Part shown: positions 45,731 through 54,148 of the stretch, one piece after another
Layout: every line of letters begins with the position of its first letter
Position numbering within the stretch: position 1 is the first letter of the stretch
Assembly: GCA_002403855.1 (NCBI GenBank)
Contig: DHIO01000050.1
Location: forward strand, 18,394-82,393
Reading direction: 5' to 3'
DNA length: 64,000 bases
Origin: Acidimicrobiia bacterium UBA4744
GTDB lineage: Bacteria; Actinomycetota; Acidimicrobiia; Spongiisociales; UBA4744
Translations under genes and position numbers: made by a program
Notes under the pieces: model-generated
The model's input: the letters and a program-made list of their open reading frames with translations, nothing else
What the model was told of the DNA's origin: nothing
Database searches by the model: none

Positions 45731-46564
45731 TCACCTGTTTTGAATACGCTCAATGGCGCCCGCCAGGCCGGGAGCAGGCACGGCATCCCTGAAACCGGCC
45801 AGGCGCTGGAAGATCTCGGCGGCTGCCTCGTGGAAGCCGCCGGGTAGCCCGGCTGCGATGAAGGTGGCTGCAATCTCTTCCATTTCCGGCGCGAAACGCC
45901 ACGCCTTCAAGGCGCTGCGAGCCACCCCTTCGCTTCGCCCGACCAGTTCCGGGATCGAGGTGGTCCACTCGTTCACGAGCTCCTCGGCTACATCCTCCGC
46001 TTCGGCGAGGGTCCTGATCGCCAGCAGCAGTGCCGCGGTGCCCTTGGTCCATGCGGCGTAGCAGATCTTGACGGCGGACGCCGAACCGGGGCGGTGGTCG
46101 ACCAGCCGGGTCTCGATCACGCTCCCTTCAAAGAGCGAAGCGATCGGGGCCGTGTTCGGTCCGGAGAGATAGAGGCGCGTCGTACCGGAACCGAGCGCCG
46201 GAGGTCCCACGATTCCACCATCTACAAACGTGACCCCGCACGACGTCAGGTTGTCATCAATTCGGCGTGCAGACTGTGGTGCTATCGCGTTGGCGTCGAC
46301 GTAGATCCCGTCGAAGGTCAATCTACCGACGGACGTCGCAACATCACCGGCCGCGGCGGGTGGACACACAGAGAACACGACTTCCGCGCTCTCCAGCGCG
46401 AGGGCCAGTGACGACGCTTCGGTGAGCCCCGCGTCGAGGGCACGACTGCGAGTAGCCGGGCTCCGTCCCTCGCTTACCCATTTGACTTCGTGGCCGACGT
46501 CGACCAGGGCGCGCCCGATTGAGGCTCCCATAGCTCCGGGATGGAGGAGGACGATGGTCGGCAT
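45731..46564 (-). CDS. NAD(P)-binding 6-phosphogluconate-dehydrogenase-like protein with DUF1932
   Basis: 277 residues. N-terminal Rossmann fold (IVLLHPGAMGASIGRALVDV; GxMGxxIG) followed by FVDGGIVGPPALGSGTTRLY, the substrate-loop region of beta-hydroxyacid dehydrogenases. The C-terminal half is the helical DUF1932 domain (KICYAAWTKGTAALLLAI). The usual catalytic Lys may lie in SAVKICYAAWTKG. Substrate unknown. Ends 22 bases after the ROK kinase stop (convergent), and diverges from the SDR gene at 46620. Confidence 0.78.
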   Translation of the reverse strand: MPTIVLLHPGAMGASIGRALVDVGHEVKWVSEGRSPATRSRALDAGLTEASSLALALESAEVVFSVCPPAAAGDVATSVGRLTFDGIYVDANAIAPQSARRIDDNLTSCGVTFVDGGIVGPPALGSGTTRLYLSGPNTAPIASLFEGSVIETRLVDHRPGSASAVKICYAAWTKGTAALLLAIRTLAEAEDVAEELVNEWTTSIPELVGRSEGVARSALKAWRFAPEMEEIAATFIAAGLPGGFHEAAAEIFQRLAGFRDAVPAPGLAGAIERIQNR

Positions 46565-46619
46565 CCCTGCAGTCTGGCACGGTGGGAGCTAGTACCCGAG
46601 TCACTCTACGATGTTCGCC

Positions 46620-47528
46620 GTGAAAGGATGGACTGCAGAACAAGTACCGGACCAATCCGGCAAGACGATCGTGATCACCGGTGCCAACTCGGGGATCGGC
46701 TTCGAGACGGCCCGAGTCCTGGCCGAGCGGGGAGCACGCTTGATCATGGCGGTGCGTCGTCTCGACGCAGGAGAAGAGGCCGCCGCGGCGATCCGGAGCG
46801 AAAACCCGCCGGCGGAAGTCATAGTCGTGGAATGCGACCTGGCCAGCCTCACCTCAATCGAGCGATTCGCCGGCCGCATTGCCGACACGCTGGGGCCGGT
46901 CGATGTGCTGATCAACAACGCCGGCATCATGGCGGTTCCCTACGGGACTACGGTCGACGGGCACGAGCGGCAGTTCGGAACGAATCACCTCGGTCATTTC
47001 GCTCTCACCGGCCGGCTGCTTCCGCAGGTACTCGAGTCCGAGAACGCCCGGATCGTCACCGTTTCCAGCGACGCACATCGCTATGGCCGGATCGACCCGG
47101 ACAGTCTCAACGGAGACCGCTACCGACGATGGGGGGCCTACGGACGTTCGAAATTGGCCAACCTGCTCTTCGCATATGAACTGGATCGGAAGGCGCGGTC
47201 GGCGCACGCCTCCCTGATCAGCGTCGCGTGCCATCCGGGCTACGCTGCTACGAATCTCCAGGGAAGGGCGGCTCGCGAACAAGGGAAATCGGAGAGGATC
47301 TGGAGAGTCGGTCACCTTTTGGCCCAGAGTGCCGCAGACGGAGCCCTTCCGACGCTGCGGGCCGCCACCGACCCGGTCGCCGAAGGTGGGTCCTACTACG
47401 GTCCTGCTCGCTGGCAGCGGGGGCCGGCTGTGGTCGCGCGATCGAGCGGCCGAAGCCACAACACCGAAACGTCCAAGCGCCTGTGGGAAGTGTCCGAACA
47501 ACTCACCGGTGTTCGTTTCCGCTTCTGA
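46620..47528 (+). CDS. SDR oxidoreductase (retinol-dehydrogenase-like)
   Basis: GTG at 46620 chosen over ATG 46611 because TACGAT (46607-46612) ends 7 bases before it, the leaderless pattern; the ATG lies inside that hexamer. 302 residues. TGANSGIGFETARVLAERGA cofactor loop, NNAGIMAVPYG, VTVSSDAH with catalytic Ser, then YGRSKLANLLFAYEL (Tyr-x3-Lys) and HPGYAATNLQG. Resembles the RDH11-14/WWOX-like class common in actinobacteria; natural substrate unknown. Confidence 0.88.
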   Translation: MKGWTAEQVPDQSGKTIVITGANSGIGFETARVLAERGARLIMAVRRLDAGEEAAAAIRSENPPAEVIVVECDLASLTSIERFAGRIADTLGPVDVLINNAGIMAVPYGTTVDGHERQFGTNHLGHFALTGRLLPQVLESENARIVTVSSDAHRYGRIDPDSLNGDRYRRWGAYGRSKLANLLFAYELDRKARSAHASLISVACHPGYAATNLQGRAAREQGKSERIWRVGHLLAQSAADGALPTLRAATDPVAEGGSYYGPARWQRGPAVVARSSGRSHNTETSKRLWEVSEQLTGVRFRF

Positions 47529-47558
47529 GTTCCGTTGAGTCCTCTACCCTAGAGGGCT

Positions 47559-48239
47559 ATGCCTTTGGCTGATTGCGAGCGTCTGGTCGAGGGATTCCTG
47601 AAGCAACCGGTCAACGCGGTGAGCAGCCTGGCATTCGTCCTGGTGGGCGTGCTGGTACCGCTGGTCGTCCGGCACCGTGGGGGAAGGCATCCCATGCCCG
47701 GTGACCTCTACGGGTTGGTGCTGGTTCTGGTCGGCGCCGGCAGTGTGGCTTTCCACGGCCCGGGTGGAGTGATCGCCGATTGGCTTCATGATGCCTCGAT
47801 CACGGCACTGCTTCTCCTGATCCTGGCCTTCGAGTTGGGGCACCGGGCGGGTTGGAGCACCCGGCAGATAGCCGCCGCTTGGGCCGTGGTGGCGGGAGGC
47901 TTGATGCTGGTGGAATGGGTCTGGCCGCGAGCGGGAGATTCGTTGAACAGCCCTTTGGCCTTCTTTGCCGTATCGAGCGCGGTTTGGCCTCAGCTACGAC
48001 CCGGTCGGCGGCCGACCGGCCTCCCGAAGGAGGGGGTGCACCGGGCGCGGGTTCTCGGAGCCGCCATCGTGGCGTTGGGCGCACTGGTGATGCTGCTGAG
48101 CCGGACCGGTGGGCCTCTCTGTGATCCCGCCACCGTGGTTCAGGGCCACAGCATCTGGCACGTACTGGCCGCCGTCGGTATCGGTCTGTACGCGGTTTCG
48201 GTCACGGAAATCGACCGGCCGGTCAAGGTGTCTCTCTGA
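47559..48239 (+). CDS. CREST-superfamily (alkaline-ceramidase-like) membrane hydrolase
   Basis: 226 residues with about seven hydrophobic segments. The spacing of polar residues fits the CREST superfamily (alkaline ceramidases, PAQR receptors): DCERL at the N terminus, SVAFH after helix 2, ADWLHDAS with an Asp in helix 3, and GHSIWHVLAA with two His in the last helix, together a likely Zn-hydrolase site in the membrane. Substrate would be an amide-linked lipid if the analogy holds. TACCCT ends 8 bases before the ATG (leaderless type). Overlaps the convergent gene by 17 bases. Confidence 0.65.
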   Translation: MPLADCERLVEGFLKQPVNAVSSLAFVLVGVLVPLVVRHRGGRHPMPGDLYGLVLVLVGAGSVAFHGPGGVIADWLHDASITALLLLILAFELGHRAGWSTRQIAAAWAVVAGGLMLVEWVWPRAGDSLNSPLAFFAVSSAVWPQLRPGRRPTGLPKEGVHRARVLGAAIVALGALVMLLSRTGGPLCDPATVVQGHSIWHVLAAVGIGLYAVSVTEIDRPVKVSL

Positions 48240-49743
48240 TCCACTCGCGGCCGGTTGCCAGCGCCACACACCGGTAGGCACCGTCGTAGACACCGATGCT
48301 CTTGTTGGCGACGATGGCATCACAGTACATGTCGAGCAGATCCTCTTCATAAGTCAACAGATCGATCGCCTGCAAGGTTCGAGGAATCGTGCGGGTCTCG
48401 ATCGTACCGTCGCCGAGTTCGGCAGCCCGGATGGCACCCCAGGCTTCGTGACCGCCGACCCGCTCGTTGAAGATCTTCGGAACCGGGTAGAAAGCCAGTT
48501 CGCTCGGCTTGGTGATCAGAACGTCGACCACCCGCATCAGGTAATTGGTCGAGTACACAGCGTGGAAGATATTGTCGTAGAGGAATACGTGGAGGCCGGA
48601 CGCCGGCCTGGTTCTGATCTCATCCGCCAGGGCCCGGGTTTTCTCCCAGGTGTTGTGCAGTCGGACGCGGTCGACATGACCACCGAGCTGCTTGCGGAGC
48701 CAGGTCCAGTTGTCCGCGTGATCTCCGAGATTGACGAACAGGGCCACGTCGTCGCGCTGGATCATCGGTATCGCGTGTTCGATGATGGCCTTGAACAAAT
48801 CGCGCTGCGCTCCCGCCCCGCCCATCGTCAGCAGGAACCGGCGGGGTTGATGGTCGTTCATACGATCCAGCCGTCTTGTGCAGTCCGCTTCGATGTTCTC
48901 CACCAACTCATGATCTACGTGGTGACCTACGTAGTACAGAGCGTCCCCGGGGACGGGTTTGAGAATCCGATCGTCCTCGTCAAAACCGTTCATGATGCGG
49001 AACCCGTAGTAGCCGGAAGGCGATTGCACGCCGTGCTTGGCTCCTTCGGTCAACTGGAACGCCATCGGCCAGTTGTCGAACACCATGTCCACGACGTTGG
49101 TCATGCCGCCGGCCACGGCTCCCATGCAGTTCCACATATGGGCAGTGAGTATCGGGATGTCGTCCGGAAGCGCGTTGTGCATCGGCCCGAACAATTCACT
49201 CATCCGAAAGTCACGAGCGTTGGCCTTGAGGAATCGCCACGGCCACCCTGCCGCGTAGTTGTTGAGGAGCCACGCCACACCGGGCAGAGTTTTGTTGCCC
49301 GTTGTGACGGCTTCCCAAACATGCTCGTTGAAGAAACTGCTTCGCTGGGAGAGCCTGGAGAACCAGCTGTATCGAGTATTCCACCAGTTGATGACATCCG
49401 AGGTGATACCAGGTATGGAGAGAAGATCCAGCCAGAGGGGAGTAAATCCCATCGCCCGGGCCGCCGAGGCGCCGGCCATGGCGATCCGGTAGTGTCCGAA
49501 ACCCATCCGCACCGTGCCGAGCACTACGCCCGAGTCGGACTCGATCGGATCACCTTCCCCATCTCGGACGATGCTCTTGAGGCCGAAGATCGGACCCAGG
49601 TAGTCGTTGTCGACCAGGCTCAGGTCGTACGATTCGTCGGGATCATACGAGAACTTCCGCCGGAACATCTCTTGCCAGTCGGCAGCTTTGCGAGCGTCGG
49701 CCGGTTGGAGCGGATTGCCGTACAGCGAGAATTGATCGGGCAT
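48223..49743 (-). CDS. Large unrecognised protein with GT-B glycosyltransferase-like features
   Basis: ATG at 49743 after GAGGTGG; 506 residues. No signal peptide or clear membrane helix. TVRMGFGHYRIAMAGASAAR resembles the first nucleotide-fold strand-loop of MurG/MGDG-synthase-type (GT28) enzymes. RRFLLTMGGAGAQRDLFKAI followed by DVALFVNLGDHADNW resembles the start of their C-terminal donor-binding domain. STNYLMRVVDVLITKPSELA echoes the D-x-x-I-T-K-P segment at the donor site of that group. I do not recognise a named family. Possibly a glycosyl or glycolipid transferase; Trp-rich middle region (INWWNTRYSWFSRLSQ) is unusual. Confidence 0.6.
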   Translation of the reverse strand: MPDQFSLYGNPLQPADARKAADWQEMFRRKFSYDPDESYDLSLVDNDYLGPIFGLKSIVRDGEGDPIESDSGVVLGTVRMGFGHYRIAMAGASAARAMGFTPLWLDLLSIPGITSDVINWWNTRYSWFSRLSQRSSFFNEHVWEAVTTGNKTLPGVAWLLNNYAAGWPWRFLKANARDFRMSELFGPMHNALPDDIPILTAHMWNCMGAVAGGMTNVVDMVFDNWPMAFQLTEGAKHGVQSPSGYYGFRIMNGFDEDDRILKPVPGDALYYVGHHVDHELVENIEADCTRRLDRMNDHQPRRFLLTMGGAGAQRDLFKAIIEHAIPMIQRDDVALFVNLGDHADNWTWLRKQLGGHVDRVRLHNTWEKTRALADEIRTRPASGLHVFLYDNIFHAVYSTNYLMRVVDVLITKPSELAFYPVPKIFNERVGGHEAWGAIRAAELGDGTIETRTIPRTLQAIDLLTYEEDLLDMYCDAIVANKSIGVYDGAYRCVALATGREWIRETP

Positions 49744-49925
49744 CTCACCACCTCGGTAGCCAGAGGTTGTGAGTGTATCGGTCCTCGCCCCAGGGTGCTT
49801 CAGGATGAAGGGCCGGCCGGGCTCAGACTCTACGACCACCACGAGGGCTGATACGGTAGAGGGTCGAATGTCCGGACGCGGCGGCAGCCGACCACGTCCC
49901 ACAGGCACAGGAAGAAGAACGAACG

Positions 49926-50342
49926 ATGAACGAAGAATTCGAAGGCTTCGGGGATTTCGACCCGGCCGAGCACGAGGACGAAGCCCGGGAGCGGTGGGGA
50001 GACAGCAAGGCATACGCCGAATCGGCAGTCCGCGCCGGCCGCTACACCAAGGACGACTGGAAACAGATGACGGAGGAGGCCGAGAGCATCAACCAGCGGC
50101 TGGCAGAACTGATGGTGGGCGGGGCAGCTCCCGATGCGGTCGAGTGTATGGATGCCGCCGAAGCTCACCGGCAGCATATCGACCGGTGGTTCTATTCGTG
50201 CTCGCTCGAATCGCACGTCGGGTTGGGTGAGATGTACGTTGCCGATCCCCGCTTCACCAGATTCTGGGAGGGCTACCAACCCGGCCTGGCAGCTTTTGCG
50301 CGTGACGCCTTTCGTGCCAACGCCGAGCGGCAGACGGGCTAG
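49926..50342 (+). CDS. Stand-alone TipAS antibiotic-recognition domain protein
   Basis: 138 residues, entirely a TipAS domain: FDPAEHEDEARERWGDSKAY, YTKDDWKQMTEEAESINQRL, MDAAEAHRQHIDRWFYSCSL and HVGLGEMYVADPRFTRFWEG. TipAS is normally the C-terminal thiopeptide-binding half of the MerR-type regulator TipAL. Streptomyces also makes TipAS alone as an antibiotic-sequestering protein from an internal start. Here no MerR helix-turn-helix is encoded upstream in any frame; the preceding DNA belongs to the divergent gene's leader. A Cys in FYSCS fits the covalent thiopeptide site. Confidence 0.85.
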   Translation: MNEEFEGFGDFDPAEHEDEARERWGDSKAYAESAVRAGRYTKDDWKQMTEEAESINQRLAELMVGGAAPDAVECMDAAEAHRQHIDRWFYSCSLESHVGLGEMYVADPRFTRFWEGYQPGLAAFARDAFRANAERQTG

Positions 50343-50345
50343 AGG

Positions 50346-50996
50346 CTATTCAAAACCGGCCATCAGATCGCTGAACGCGGCCAGGCCGCTTCCCAGGGCA
50401 TCCGCCAGTGAGGCCAGCTCCGTTGCTGCGACGTCTACCGCGACAGGGATGGTGAGGCTGACCGGCACTTCGGCGGAAACAGGAATCACTTCGTTGATGG
50501 ACAAAGGGATCTCGAGATCGACCGGAAGATCCAATTGGATGGGTACGGTGACTTCGAGGGGAATCTCGGTGTCGAAAGGACCGGCGATGGTGATGGTCGT
50601 GTCCACGACCTGATCGATGGGGAAGGTGGTCTGGATCGGGACGGCCAAGGTGCGATCGAGAACGATTTCAGACTCGATGACGATGTCCTCGTCGATCGGA
50701 ACTTCGAACTCGATGGTCGACGAACGGAACGAGTTGAGGCCCGCCACCGCCTCGTCGAGGCCGCGACTCACCTCCGGCGCCAGTTGGGCGAGCTGTTCCT
50801 GCAGTCCGGTGACCTGGGAAGCGAAAAGACCGGCACCGATCTCGACCCGAGCTAGGTCGTCGGCATTCTTCTCAATCCGGGACTCCATCGAGTCGACGCG
50901 GATCAGCAGCATGAGGTTGATGATCAAGGAAACGACCAGCAGGGCACCGAGGCCCACGGCGATGGCTGCGATATTCCGGGTGACGAAGTCCTTCAT
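50346..50996 (-). CDS. Membrane-anchored coiled-coil protein with repetitive beta-rich domain
   Basis: 216 residues, ATG after GAGGAGC. One transmembrane helix (IAVGLGALLVVSLIINLMLL), a short coiled coil (MESRIEKNADDLARVE) and a domain of repeated short strands alternating Val/Ile-Pro with acidic residues: EFEVPIDEDIVIESEIVLD, LAVPIQTTFPIDQVVDTTIT, PLEVTVPIQLDLPVDLEIPL. The C terminus is amphipathic. I do not recognise the family; the strand repeat suggests an elongated beta structure outside the membrane. Convergent with the TipAS gene, 3 bases apart. Confidence 0.65.
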   Translation of the reverse strand: MKDFVTRNIAAIAVGLGALLVVSLIINLMLLIRVDSMESRIEKNADDLARVEIGAGLFASQVTGLQEQLAQLAPEVSRGLDEAVAGLNSFRSSTIEFEVPIDEDIVIESEIVLDRTLAVPIQTTFPIDQVVDTTITIAGPFDTEIPLEVTVPIQLDLPVDLEIPLSINEVIPVSAEVPVSLTIPVAVDVAATELASLADALGSGLAAFSDLMAGFE

Positions 50997-51150
50997 GATG
51001 CTCCTCGAGTATTCGACCGGTTGCGGGCCTCAGTGATTCTTCATGCCCTCGTTTGGGTCCCGTCGCAACGGTACTCGTAGCCGGGCCGGCGGAAGTGTCG
51101 ACCGGCGAACTGGACCTCCGTCCCGGCCCATGTTCGTTGGAGCCCGAAAG

Positions 51151-52398
51151 TTACTCTGCCTGGACTTCGATTGGATCGGAGACGGCGTCTTCTCGGCGCG
51201 CCAGAGCCAAGAATGGGATTGCGAATACCTGAATGGCTGCAGAGACGGCGTAGGAGGCGGAGTATCCGGCTACGTCGGCCACCCGACCCAGCACAGGCTG
51301 GGCCGCCACTCCGCCCGTGGAGCCCATGAGGGCGTCGAAAGAGAGAACCGTGGCACGCTGTTCCGACGGGATCAACCCGTTCAGGTAGGCCTGGCGAATG
51401 GGGGCAGCGGCGGCGAAGGTCAGTGCCCAGGCCACCAGGAGGGCGATGGCCAACCAGAAGTTCGAGGTCCAGCCGATCAGTGCCAGCGTCGCCACGCTGA
51501 CGGCTCCGGCCAGTATCAACGCGTGGGTACGGCGGGCAAAGAGCTTCCGAACCCGCGGAACGACCAAACCGCCCATGATCTGGGCCCCGGCAACAATGGC
51601 TGCAGCCAGTCCGGCGATGCCAAAAGCATCGGGATCGCCGTACAGCTCGAGCAGGTAGGGCTGCATGGCGTAGAAGGCATAGAAGCCGACGCCCATCGAG
51701 AATGGGGCGGCCAGCATCACCCAGCGAATCGGTGGCTTGCGCCATCCGGCATCTATCGAGGACCTGAGAACGGTCTTCACTTCATCGATGGGACCCTTCC
51801 CCTTGGTGGGAGTGAAACCGAGATCGCGCATCAGGAGGAAAGCGGCCAGCATGGTCAGGCCCAGCATGACGGCTCGTATGATGTACGGCACGCCCAGGTT
51901 CGTGGCCTGAGCGATGAAGCCTCCGGCGACCGACCCCGTCAGCATGGCGACCCCCGCCACCGACTGGCCCTTGGCGAAGACCGATTCGAGATCTCCCTCG
52001 AATTTCGTAGACGTGAGCGCATCCACCAGCCATGCCTCTACCGCACCGGAGAAGAAAGTGAAACCCAATCCGATGGAAACCGAGGCGACCGCCCACCCCC
52101 AGAACGGTGCCTGCGTTTGCCACATGAAGAGGTAGAGGAGTGTGGATACCAGGAGCGTTGCCGCCCCTAGGAGGTAGGAGACGCGCCGGCCCCGCACGTC
52201 GGCGATCACGCCGGTGGGCACTTCGAAGACCACCTGGCCCGCCGTGAAGAACGCGTTGGCTGCAAATGCCTCGGTGTTGGTCAGCCCGGCGTCCAGCAGG
52301 AACAGCGTGTTGATGCCCCAGATGAAAGACGCCGCAAGAGTGGAAAGAAGGGTGAGCAGGAGGTACGTGCGTTGTACCCGGCGTGCTCCCTCGGTCAT
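51151..52398 (-). CDS. Major facilitator superfamily transporter
   Basis: ATG at 52398 preferred, since TAGGGT ends 8 bases upstream (leaderless type); 415 residues. Twelve hydrophobic segments. The A-loop GVIADVRGRRVSYLLGAATL has the G-x-x-x-D-x-x-G-R-R form between helices 2 and 3. ADVAGYSASYAVSAAIQ ends helix 11. Efflux or sugar/metabolite transport are both possible; substrate unknown. Divergent from the winged-helix gene with 59 bases between starts. The 154 bases downstream hold nothing recognisable. Confidence 0.85.
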   Translation of the reverse strand: MTEGARRVQRTYLLLTLLSTLAASFIWGINTLFLLDAGLTNTEAFAANAFFTAGQVVFEVPTGVIADVRGRRVSYLLGAATLLVSTLLYLFMWQTQAPFWGWAVASVSIGLGFTFFSGAVEAWLVDALTSTKFEGDLESVFAKGQSVAGVAMLTGSVAGGFIAQATNLGVPYIIRAVMLGLTMLAAFLLMRDLGFTPTKGKGPIDEVKTVLRSSIDAGWRKPPIRWVMLAAPFSMGVGFYAFYAMQPYLLELYGDPDAFGIAGLAAAIVAGAQIMGGLVVPRVRKLFARRTHALILAGAVSVATLALIGWTSNFWLAIALLVAWALTFAAAAPIRQAYLNGLIPSEQRATVLSFDALMGSTGGVAAQPVLGRVADVAGYSASYAVSAAIQVFAIPFLALARREDAVSDPIEVQAE

Positions 52399-52457
52399 GG
52401 GGAACGACCCTACACCGCCGGAACCACTTGACCGACGCGACGCGCTTGACTGGGAGA

Positions 52458-53627
52458 GTGCACAAGATCTCGGTGGCAGAGCGGCGCCGGCGGTTGGGAC
52501 GCCGGCATCACCTGTCACAACCAGCGGCAGGAATCGGCGAGGTTGCGGACGACCTCGTTGGTCTTCACTCGAGCGATCCGGTCACGGTCTACCTCTCGGC
52601 GCGCGCCCGGGTCGACGGTCTGACCGTGGGTCACGTCGACGAGGCCCTCTATGAGGACCGCTCGCTGGTGCGAATGCTCGGCATGCGCCGCACGATGTTT
52701 GTGGTTTCTCTCGAGCTGGCCTCCATCATGGATGTGGCCTGCACCCGAGGGTACGTGCCCGCCGAGCGACGCCGTCTCGTGGGCCTCCTCGAGGACCAAC
52801 TGGTGGAAAGGGACGGAGAAGCTCGGCTCGAGGAGGTGATCGAGAGAACGATGGACGCTCTCAACCGTCTGGGAGAGGCCACCGCCAAGGAACTGACTGC
52901 CGAGGTGCCGGAGCTGAGCGACAGACTCGCCTTCGGAGAAGGCAAGACATGGCAAGGAACCATGGGCCTCTCGACCCGGGTGCTGTTCCTTCTGGCCACC
53001 GACCGGCGCATCATCCGGGGCCGCCCGGTGGGAACCTGGAAGTCCAGCCAGTACCGGTGGGCTCGTTTCGACCGTTGGGTGCCGGGAGGTCTGGAAGAGG
53101 TAGAGCCGAGCGAAGCGCGTAAGAGACTGGCTCGACGTTGGTTGCGGTCGTTCGGGCCGGGCACGCCGGCAGACCTCAAATGGTGGACCGGTTGGACGGT
53201 GAAAGAAACTCAAACGGCCTTGGAAGCGGTCGATGCGGTGGAAGTCGGGCTGCGGGACGGGAAGGGGTACCTCCTACCTGACGATCTGGGTTCCGACCGA
53301 GAGGTGGGGGAGTGGGTGGCATTCTTGCCCGGGCTCGATCCGACGGTGATGGGCTGGAAGGAGCGGGACTGGTACCTCGGCGGGTATCAGAGCGAGCTCT
53401 TCGATGCCAACGGCAACGCCGGTCCGACCGTGTGGTGGAACGGCCGTATTGTGGGCGGTTGGGGACAGGGGCCGGACGGAGTCGTGCTGTATGAGTTGCT
53501 CGAGGAAGTGCCGGCAGGCATTTTGGAGCGGATCGAAGCCGAAGCAGAACGGCTCACCGAATGGCTGGCCGGGGAAGTGGTGAGGCCGCGCTTCCCAACC
53601 GCTCTGGAGAAACGCCTCCGGAGCTAG
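52458..53627 (+). CDS. Winged-helix DNA-binding protein, AlkZ-like (HTH_42)
   Basis: GTG at 52458 gives 389 residues; the longer frame would overlap the divergent MFS start. Family pattern of HTH_42 proteins, which include the interstrand-crosslink glycosylase AlkZ/YcaQ: RRRLGRRHHLSQPA near the N terminus, VADDLVGLHSSDPVTVYLSA, RMLGMRRTMFVVSLE, ARRWLRSFGPGTPADLKWWT and YLGGYQSELFDANGNAGPTV. The QxQ catalytic motif of YcaQ is not evident; LHSSDP occupies the place of the usual L-Q-x-D/Q segment, so glycosylase activity is uncertain. Confidence 0.8.
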   Translation: MHKISVAERRRRLGRRHHLSQPAAGIGEVADDLVGLHSSDPVTVYLSARARVDGLTVGHVDEALYEDRSLVRMLGMRRTMFVVSLELASIMDVACTRGYVPAERRRLVGLLEDQLVERDGEARLEEVIERTMDALNRLGEATAKELTAEVPELSDRLAFGEGKTWQGTMGLSTRVLFLLATDRRIIRGRPVGTWKSSQYRWARFDRWVPGGLEEVEPSEARKRLARRWLRSFGPGTPADLKWWTGWTVKETQTALEAVDAVEVGLRDGKGYLLPDDLGSDREVGEWVAFLPGLDPTVMGWKERDWYLGGYQSELFDANGNAGPTVWWNGRIVGGWGQGPDGVVLYELLEEVPAGILERIEAEAERLTEWLAGEVVRPRFPTALEKRLRS

Positions 53628-54070
53628 CGTCCTCGCTGCCACCACCGACGGCGAGGACGGTGCTCGTCGAGTGCCGCTGCGGCAAGGCTGGTTAGTTCCT
53701 CGGTCTCCATACTCCGAGCTTCCAGCTCAAGGAGCATCCCGTCACGCACCGCAGCGTCCTCGGGAGTAAGCCAACCCTCCTCGATCCTGCCGAGCAAAGC
53801 CCGAGTCAGCGCCAGGTCGTACCGGTCGAGGGCCACCCTCGCCTCTTCCAGACGTCTCCGGTTCGCCTCTTCACGCCGACGGCTCCAGCGTTGAGCGGCG
53901 TCGAGGTGGACTCGGGCGGCCGCCGCCAGATCGTTGGAGAGCAGGTCGAGGAGACGCGCCGTCTCCGGTTGAGCGTCGATTTCCAGCAGAGCCCGATAGT
54001 CGTCGCGCACCGCCAAGGTGCGAATCCGGCTCGTCAGCTGCTGCGCCCTCTCCAGGTCTTTCTTCTCCAT
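53624..54070 (-). CDS. Small all-helical protein of unknown function
   Basis: 148 residues, highly charged and helical (LDAAQRWSRRREEANRRRLE; EARVALDRYDLALTRALLGR), with an Arg/Trp-rich C-terminal tail (HRPRRRWWQRGR) that could bind membrane or nucleic acid. No membrane helix. TAGCCT lies 9 bases before the ATG. Convergent with the winged-helix gene, overlapping by 4 bases. Not recognised. Confidence 0.6.
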   Translation of the reverse strand: MEKKDLERAQQLTSRIRTLAVRDDYRALLEIDAQPETARLLDLLSNDLAAAARVHLDAAQRWSRRREEANRRRLEEARVALDRYDLALTRALLGRIEEGWLTPEDAAVRDGMLLELEARSMETEELTSLAAAALDEHRPRRRWWQRGR

Positions 54071-54148
54071 AGGGGGAGCAGGCTACCGGCAAGCGGCGGT
54101 AACGAGGCTTCCCTGGATCGAGCAACACTCCTCCATCGGAGGGCTATT

